Shown here one piece after another: positions 19,602 to 24,757 of a stretch of 24,757 nt of DNA (positions are counted from its first letter, which is position 1; the number at the start of each line of letters is the position of its first letter). The notes below the pieces were generated by a model. The model made no database searches and had not been told where the DNA came from. It saw only the letters and a list, made by a program, of their open reading frames with translations. The stretch covers positions 1-24,757 of the forward strand of contig NZ_JBQHTG010000008.1 in assembly GCF_052065835.1 (NCBI RefSeq). The letters run 5' to 3'. Both the position numbers and the translations under genes were made by a program. This DNA is from Laedolimicola sp934402125. Its GTDB lineage: Bacteria; Bacillota; Clostridia; Lachnospirales; Lachnospiraceae.

Positions 19602-20852
19602 ATGGAAGAATTAAAAGCATTATTGGAAAAATATTTAAATGAAAATCTGGAGCTGATTACCTTAAGCGCGCCGCGAAAGGGCCGGGAGGAAGGAAAGGCC
19701 CGGATCCGTCCGGTGCTGCTGCGGGAGGAACTGAAATTTCAGACCGAGATTTTCCGGGGTCCCAAGGCCTTTCATGAAAATCTGGATAAAGCCGAGGCGG
19801 CCGAGCGGATTGCGGAACTGATGACGGACGTGTTCTGCCAGCTTCAGCTGCAGGCAGCCGCAGGCCAGGTGACCGCGCTGGTGAGCAAGAAGGGCAAGGT
19901 TACGGTAAAAGAAAAGCGCCAGCCAGGGAAACAGCTGCCCGGTGACGAAAAGAAAAGCGTAAAACGGGAGGAGCTTGCACATAATAAGAAAAAGCGCTAT
20001 CTGCTGGAGGAGGGACGTCCGGTGCCTTTCCTGGTGGACTTAGGCGTCATGACCACCGAGGGAAAGATCGTCCACGCCCGTTACGATAAATTCCGTCAGA
20101 TCAACCGTTTCCTGGAATTTGTGGAGGATATCCTTCCGGCGCTTCCGAAAGGCAGGGAGCTGACCATTCTGGATTTTGGCTGCAGAAAATCCTACCTGAC
20201 CTTTGCGATTTATTATTATCTGCGGGAGTGCCAGGGGCTGGATGTGCGGATTATCGGCCTGGATCTGAAAGAGGACGTCATCCGCAAATGCAGCGAACTC
20301 AGCCGCAAATATGGTTATGATAAACTAACCTTCCTGCAGGGGGACATTGCCGGATACGAGGGCTGCACTCGGGTAGATATGGTCGTGACGCTGCATGCCT
20401 GCGATACGGCTACGGATTACGCCATTTACAAGGCAGTAAAATGGGGCGCCAGTGTCATTCTGTCAGTTCCCTGCTGTCAACATGAGCTAAATCGGCAGAT
20501 AGAAAATGAAACTCTGGCTCCGATTCTGAAATATGGCCTGTTAAAGGAGCGTATCGCGGCCCTGGCGACGGACGGGCTCAGGGCAGAGCTTCTGGAGCAA
20601 CAGGGCTATGAGACACAGTTGCTGGAATTTATCGACATGGAGCATACGCCGAAAAATATTCTGATTCGCGCGGTGAAACGGAAGAACGGAAAGAAAGCGG
20701 GAGCAGCGTCGGAAGCGGCTTTTGAGGCCTGCGCGGAAGCCCTGCATGCAGACCTGACATTGGAGAAGCTTCTGAATGCGGGCGCGTCTCCGGCAGAGAG
20801 CTACCGCGCCAGACGCAGACATACCGAAAACGCGAAAGGAGAGAGCCGGTGA
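19602..20852 (+). CDS. SAM-dependent methyltransferase with an altered motif I
   Basis: A 416-aa class I methyltransferase of a family widespread in Clostridia. An N-terminal domain (about 1-150) precedes the Rossmann methyltransferase domain (about 160-360), and a basic/alanine-rich tail follows. Motif I reads DFGCRKSYLTF at 191-201; relatives have DFGCGKSYLTF as I recall, so the glycine of the SAM-binding loop is arginine (codon AGA at 20184). Motif HACDTATDYAI and the PCCQHEL stretch look intact. PCCxHE-type motifs occur in several RNA methyltransferases, so RNA is a plausible substrate, but this is inference. No Shine-Dalgarno is visible before ATG 19602, and an in-frame TAG just upstream rules out an earlier start. 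It overlaps the next gene by four bases. Confidence 0.8.
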   Translation: MEELKALLEKYLNENLELITLSAPRKGREEGKARIRPVLLREELKFQTEIFRGPKAFHENLDKAEAAERIAELMTDVFCQLQLQAAAGQVTALVSKKGKVTVKEKRQPGKQLPGDEKKSVKREELAHNKKKRYLLEEGRPVPFLVDLGVMTTEGKIVHARYDKFRQINRFLEFVEDILPALPKGRELTILDFGCRKSYLTFAIYYYLRECQGLDVRIIGLDLKEDVIRKCSELSRKYGYDKLTFLQGDIAGYEGCTRVDMVVTLHACDTATDYAIYKAVKWGASVILSVPCCQHELNRQIENETLAPILKYGLLKERIAALATDGLRAELLEQQGYETQLLEFIDMEHTPKNILIRAVKRKNGKKAGAASEAAFEACAEALHADLTLEKLLNAGASPAESYRARRRHTENAKGESR

Positions 20853-23392
20853 AAAAGCTAGTAATAAGAATCACGACTATCGTAGCGGCCTTCTTTTTGG
20901 GCGTGGCCGGTATGAGCTATTTTCTGATGGCGGGCAATACGGATTCTACGGCGGAAATGGCCGACGCAACCCTGCCGCTGATTTACATGGAGCGGGAGGG
21001 CCGGGAGCTGAATCTGCTCCACGGCTATACAAAGAACATGGACGCGGCCACAATCCGGGACGCGGTTTATCCGCTTCCGACGGATCGGATTGTAGATTTC
21101 CGGGTAGAGTATCCGGACGCCAAGGTACAGAAGATCAGCTATGAGGTGCGGAGCGCGGATACCACAAGACTGGTAGAGGACGGCGAGATTACCGATTACA
21201 GCCGTTCGGGACGGACGCTGGAGGCAAGCCTGAAGCTGAAGGATCTGTTAGACGAAAATGAAGAGTATCTGCTGGTGATCCGCCTGGGTCTGGAAAAGGA
21301 TCGGGAAGCATATTATTACACACATGTGAAGAAAACAGGGGAAAATCATCTGGACGAGTGCCTGGCCTTTGTGGACGAGATTCACAGCGCCCTGTTTGAC
21401 AAAAATAATACCGTCAGCATTGCCCAGTATCTGGAATCAGACGACAGCATCAGCAACAAATCCCTGGCGCACGTGTCGATCCATTCCAAATATAAGCAGC
21501 TGATCTGGAGCGATATGGAGGTACAGGAGCCGGACCCGGACGGAGTCCGGATGTATCTGACGGAAGTAGACGGTTCGGTAGCTTCCGTGCGGCTGGAGTA
21601 TGAGATATCCTATGAAAATGACGCAAAAGAGACGGAACGTTATGAGGTGACGGAGGCCTACCGGGTCCGTTATACCCCGCAGCGGATGTATCTGTTGAAT
21701 TATGACCGGAAGGTGGATAGGATTTTTGATCCGACCTTGGAGATTTTTACTAAAACCGGCGTGAAGCTGGGTATCCTGAACAGCGCGGTGGAATACCGGA
21801 AAAATGATGAGGAAAATGTGGTCGGCTTTGTGCAGAACGGGCAGCTCTGGTGCTACGATGTGGCCCAGAACAAGCTCTCGTTGGTCTTTGGGTTCCGCCA
21901 GGGCGATGACCTCCGGGGCGCGTACGACGAGCATGCCATCCGGATTCTGAAGGTAGACGAGTCCGGCAGCATGGATTTCCTGGTCTATGGTTATATGAAC
22001 CGGGGAAATCACGAGGGGGAGACCGGCGTGGCCCTGTATACCTATGACGCGCTGACCAATTCTGTGGAGGAGCGGGTATTCCTGGCCGACACAAAATCCT
22101 TTGCAGTACTGCAGGCGGGAATGGGCTCGATGGCTTACGTAAATGATGCAGGACAGTTTTTCCTTTATCTGAAGGAAACGGTACTGCGGATCGACCTGAA
22201 TACCATGGAGTACGAGGCGATAGACGAAGGAATCGCGGCCGGAAGCGGTATGATATCCGAGGACGGCCATCTGGCTGCCTGGCACGAAGAAAATTCCCTG
22301 TATGCGTCCCGAAATGTGGCGGTGCTGAATCTGGATACGGGCAAAAGCCGGGAGATTCAGGCGGACGAAGGATATTATATCCGGGCACTGGGCTTTATGG
22401 GTACGGACTTTATCTACGGGGAGGCCCGGGAAAGCGATGTACAGAAGGGCCTGACCGGCAACGAACTGTTCCCTATGGGCCGCATTATCATTGAAAATGA
22501 GCAAGGCGAGCTTGTCCGGGAATTTGACTATGAGGCCCAGGGAAAATATGTGACAGATATTACCATTGAGAGCAACCGGATTTCCCTTAACTGTGTCCGG
22601 AAGACTGCTGAGGGTGGATATGAGGCGGCGGATCCGGAGCCGATTACGAATAAAACCACAGAAATTGTGGAAAAGATATCTCTGGAGACCAAAAGCAGCG
22701 AACCCAAGAAACAGGAGTATTATTTTGCCCTGTCGGGCACCAGGGGCAGCGGCAAGCTGCGAACCCTGACGCCGAAGCAGGTAGTGTTTGAGGGGAACCG
22801 GACGCTGGAGCCGGAACAGGGAGCAGCGGATTCCCATTATTATGTGTACGGCTTTGACGGCACCTTTGCGGGCGCGTTTGCGTCGGCCAACAGGGCGGTG
22901 CAGACAGCTTATGACAATATGGGACTCGTCGTGGACGCGCAGCAGAATACCCTGTGGACCAGAGGCGGCAGAAAGACCCGGACAAATCTGGGAGCTATGA
23001 GTAATCCGCAGCAGAAGGACGGAGAATCCAGTCTGCAGGCGGCGCTGGAACTTCTGTTGGGAACCCGGAAGAGCTACAGCGACATCAGCGCATATCTGGA
23101 GGAAGGCTATACGCCCTATGAGATTTTATCCGCTCAGACCACGGGCCGGGTGCTGGATTTGTCCGGCTGTTCGGTGAGCATGGTTCTCTACTATGTAAGC
23201 GAAGGATATCCGGTGTTGGCGCTGGAGGGTGGAAATACCGCAGAGCTGATTACCGGTTATGATCCGCAGAATATTGTGGTGACGGATCCGCTGACCTGCG
23301 AGAGCAGTAAGCGCGGTATGAACGACAGCACAGAACAGTTTGCGGAACTGGGTAATCTGTTCCTGGTGTGCCTGCCGGAAACAGAAAAATAA
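20849..23392 (+). CDS. Large exported protein of unknown function with a C39-peptidase-like C-terminus
   Basis: An 847-aa protein with an N-terminal membrane or signal segment (about 5-28) and a long beta-rich extracytoplasmic region; repeated short strands with aromatic residues between about 270 and 560 suggest a beta-propeller-like fold. Near 735-845 is a segment (SLQAALELLLG..., then CSVSMVLYYVSEGYPVLAL and GYDPQNIVVTDP) that resembles papain-like C39 peptidases. The histidine expected before the GYD strand is missing (AELITGYD), so it is probably not catalytic. It starts with GTG at 20849 behind AAAGGAG and overlaps the methyltransferase stop (GTGA), so the two are translationally coupled. 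I do not recognise a named family. Confidence 0.72.
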   Translation: MKKLVIRITTIVAAFFLGVAGMSYFLMAGNTDSTAEMADATLPLIYMEREGRELNLLHGYTKNMDAATIRDAVYPLPTDRIVDFRVEYPDAKVQKISYEVRSADTTRLVEDGEITDYSRSGRTLEASLKLKDLLDENEEYLLVIRLGLEKDREAYYYTHVKKTGENHLDECLAFVDEIHSALFDKNNTVSIAQYLESDDSISNKSLAHVSIHSKYKQLIWSDMEVQEPDPDGVRMYLTEVDGSVASVRLEYEISYENDAKETERYEVTEAYRVRYTPQRMYLLNYDRKVDRIFDPTLEIFTKTGVKLGILNSAVEYRKNDEENVVGFVQNGQLWCYDVAQNKLSLVFGFRQGDDLRGAYDEHAIRILKVDESGSMDFLVYGYMNRGNHEGETGVALYTYDALTNSVEERVFLADTKSFAVLQAGMGSMAYVNDAGQFFLYLKETVLRIDLNTMEYEAIDEGIAAGSGMISEDGHLAAWHEENSLYASRNVAVLNLDTGKSREIQADEGYYIRALGFMGTDFIYGEARESDVQKGLTGNELFPMGRIIIENEQGELVREFDYEAQGKYVTDITIESNRISLNCVRKTAEGGYEAADPEPITNKTTEIVEKISLETKSSEPKKQEYYFALSGTRGSGKLRTLTPKQVVFEGNRTLEPEQGAADSHYYVYGFDGTFAGAFASANRAVQTAYDNMGLVVDAQQNTLWTRGGRKTRTNLGAMSNPQQKDGESSLQAALELLLGTRKSYSDISAYLEEGYTPYEILSAQTTGRVLDLSGCSVSMVLYYVSEGYPVLALEGGNTAELITGYDPQNIVVTDPLTCESSKRGMNDSTEQFAELGNLFLVCLPETEK

Positions 23393-23435
23393 AGAAAAAG
23401 CGTTCAGAATGTTTTAATATCAGGAGGAAACAGAC

Positions 23436-24551
23436 ATGGACAAGAGAATCCGAATACTGGCAAAAAATCTGGTAAATTATTCCTGTAAAGTACAGCCGGG
23501 CGATAACGTATACGTCCATTATACCGGCCCGTCCACGGAAGAGCTGGCACGGCAGCTTATCAAGGAAGTGTACGCCGCAGGCGGACGGCCCTTTCCCCAT
23601 TATACAAATCCGAAGGTCCAGCGAGAAATGCTGCTGGGCTGTACGGAGGAACAGCTGAAGCTGATGGCTAAAATCGACGCGGCGGAAATGTCGAAGATGG
23701 ACTGCTACATCGGCGTGCGCGGCGGAGACAATGTGTCGGAGTATTCTGATGTTCCTTCAGAAAAAATGCATCTTTATGAAACCCTGTACGCGACGCCGGT
23801 TCATCACAATATCCGGGTGCCGAAGACCCGGTGGGTAGTCTTGCGCTATCCGAACGAATCCATGGCCCAGCTTTCCGGCACCAGTACAGAGGCCTTCGAG
23901 GACTTTTATTTCGACGTCTGTAACCTGGATTATTCAAAGATGAGCGAGGCTATGAAGCCCCTGGTAGACCTGATGAACCGCACGGACAAGGTGCGTCTGA
24001 CGGCGAAGGGAACCGATCTGACCTTTTCGATCAAGGATATTCCGGCCATTGCCTGCGACGGGCAGATGAATATTCCGGACGGAGAAGTGTATACCGCGCC
24101 GGTACGGGATTCCATTAACGGCGTCATCACCTACAATACGCCGTCCATCTGCCAGGGCACGACCTTTGAGAATGTCTGCCTGGAATTTGAGAATGGCAAA
24201 ATCGTGAAGGCCACGGCCAATCATACAGAACGGCTGAACCAGATTCTGGATACGGACGAGGGCGCCCGCTATGTGGGTGAGTTCGCCATCGGCGTGAATC
24301 CCTATATCCTTCAGCCCATGAAGGACATTTTGTTTGATGAAAAAATCATGGGTTCCATTCACCTGACCCCGGGCAACTGCTACGACGAAGCGCCCAACGG
24401 TAATGTCAGCGCCATTCACTGGGATCTGGTGCTGATTCAGCGGGAAGAATTCGGGGGCGGCGAGATCTGGTTCGATGACCGCCTGATCCGGAAAAACGGC
24501 CGCTTCATAATACCGGAGCTTGAGTGCCTGAACCCGGAGAAATTGATTTAA
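23436..24551 (+). CDS. M29 family metallo-aminopeptidase
   Basis: A 371-aa cytosolic aminopeptidase of the AmpS/PepS/aminopeptidase T family, which removes N-terminal residues from peptides using two metal ions. The expected metal ligands and catalytic tyrosine are visible: E217 (DGEVYTAP), E282 (VGEFAIG), H309 and Y316 (IHLTPGNCY), H328 and D330 (AIHWD). The length is slightly below the ~410 aa of the best-known members, but the whole core is present. AGGAGG lies before the ATG. It follows the large exported protein gene after 43 bases with no terminator between, so it may be cotranscribed. A function in peptide turnover is likely. Confidence 0.91.
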   Translation: MDKRIRILAKNLVNYSCKVQPGDNVYVHYTGPSTEELARQLIKEVYAAGGRPFPHYTNPKVQREMLLGCTEEQLKLMAKIDAAEMSKMDCYIGVRGGDNVSEYSDVPSEKMHLYETLYATPVHHNIRVPKTRWVVLRYPNESMAQLSGTSTEAFEDFYFDVCNLDYSKMSEAMKPLVDLMNRTDKVRLTAKGTDLTFSIKDIPAIACDGQMNIPDGEVYTAPVRDSINGVITYNTPSICQGTTFENVCLEFENGKIVKATANHTERLNQILDTDEGARYVGEFAIGVNPYILQPMKDILFDEKIMGSIHLTPGNCYDEAPNGNVSAIHWDLVLIQREEFGGGEIWFDDRLIRKNGRFIIPELECLNPEKLI

Positions 24552-24633
24552 GACAGAAGAACTTGGAACAATTTGAAGCTCCTGACGTTATAGTACAAGG
24601 TGGTATTATAGAAAAACAGCCCGGGAAGGAGAA

Positions 24634-24757
24634 AGGGGGCCCCCGGGGGGGGGCCCCCCCCCCCCCGGGGGGCCGTGGGCGGGCCGCGGGCGCCGGCCGC
24701 AAAAAATTTCAATTTAAAAAAAAAACCCCCCACCCAGATTGTCTAATTTATTGGTTT
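24634..24757. other. Probable contig-end artefact
   Basis: From about 24634 the sequence becomes nearly pure runs of G and C, then runs of A and C, unlike anything else in the window. It begins just after AAAAACAGCCCGGGA (24612-24626), which looks like the left arm of a terminator for the aminopeptidase gene. The bases from 24552 to 24633 hold no gene. Confidence 0.7.

Noticed and set aside
21437..22837. 466-codon minus-strand frame opposite the large exported protein
   Set aside because: No start signal and no family features; the plus-strand protein has a signal segment, a good ribosome site and coupling to the upstream gene.

Overview
The window looks like chromosomal DNA from a Gram-positive anaerobe of the class Clostridia, most likely family Lachnospiraceae. 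The evidence is the 3' end of a Firmicutes-type 23S rRNA gene, strong AGGAGG-type ribosome binding sites, and gene families typical of that group: a DUF951 protein, a C_GCAxxG_C_C protein, a CBS/DRTGG pyrophosphatase, an ECF transporter S component, a class B sortase, an M29 aminopeptidase, and an ABC exporter with an x-x-x-Leu-x-x-Gly heptad protein. Genus cannot be settled by reading alone. The last ~120 bases are runs of G, C and A that look like a low-quality contig end.

Layout. Bases 1-315 hold the end of an rRNA operon (23S 3' end, no 5S, tRNA-Asn, terminator). Next are the niacin-responsive repressor niaR (minus strand) and, divergent from it, a D-2-hydroxyacid dehydrogenase; tRNA-Glu and tRNA-Cys follow. 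A six-gene operon (2519-5612) has its own promoter and terminator: a small acidic protein, a C_GCAxxG_C_C protein, an Sfp-type phosphopantetheinyl transferase, sortase B, a sirtuin and DUF951. A three-gene MacB/FtsX-type exporter operon (5815-10174) follows, behind a perfect palindromic operator; its permease seems to have lost the membrane core of its first FtsX domain.

On the minus strand, 10229-11927 carries a likely vitamin B6 salvage pair (a pyridoxamine-pyruvate-aminotransferase-like enzyme and an ECF S component) behind a promoter with four ACTGG boxes. Divergent from it, 12156-13859 encodes a DivIVA-like coiled-coil protein, signal peptidase I and a KDPG/KHG-type aldolase. The next 496 bases have no ordinary gene but are full of structure: a 15-codon micro-ORF between a hairpin and a terminator, four PhoP-box-like repeats at exact 11-bp spacing, and tandem hairpins.

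The right third holds a pyrophosphatase / flavin reductase / shikimate-kinase-like operon, a LysM-G5-M23 cell-wall peptidase, a cluster of hairpins, a tandem ACT-domain protein (minus strand), a methyltransferase overlapping a large exported protein, and an M29 aminopeptidase. I saw no prophage, transposase, CRISPR array or defence system. The most unusual material is regulatory DNA and altered family members (permease deletion, methyltransferase motif I, kinase substrate residue), not a new gene system.
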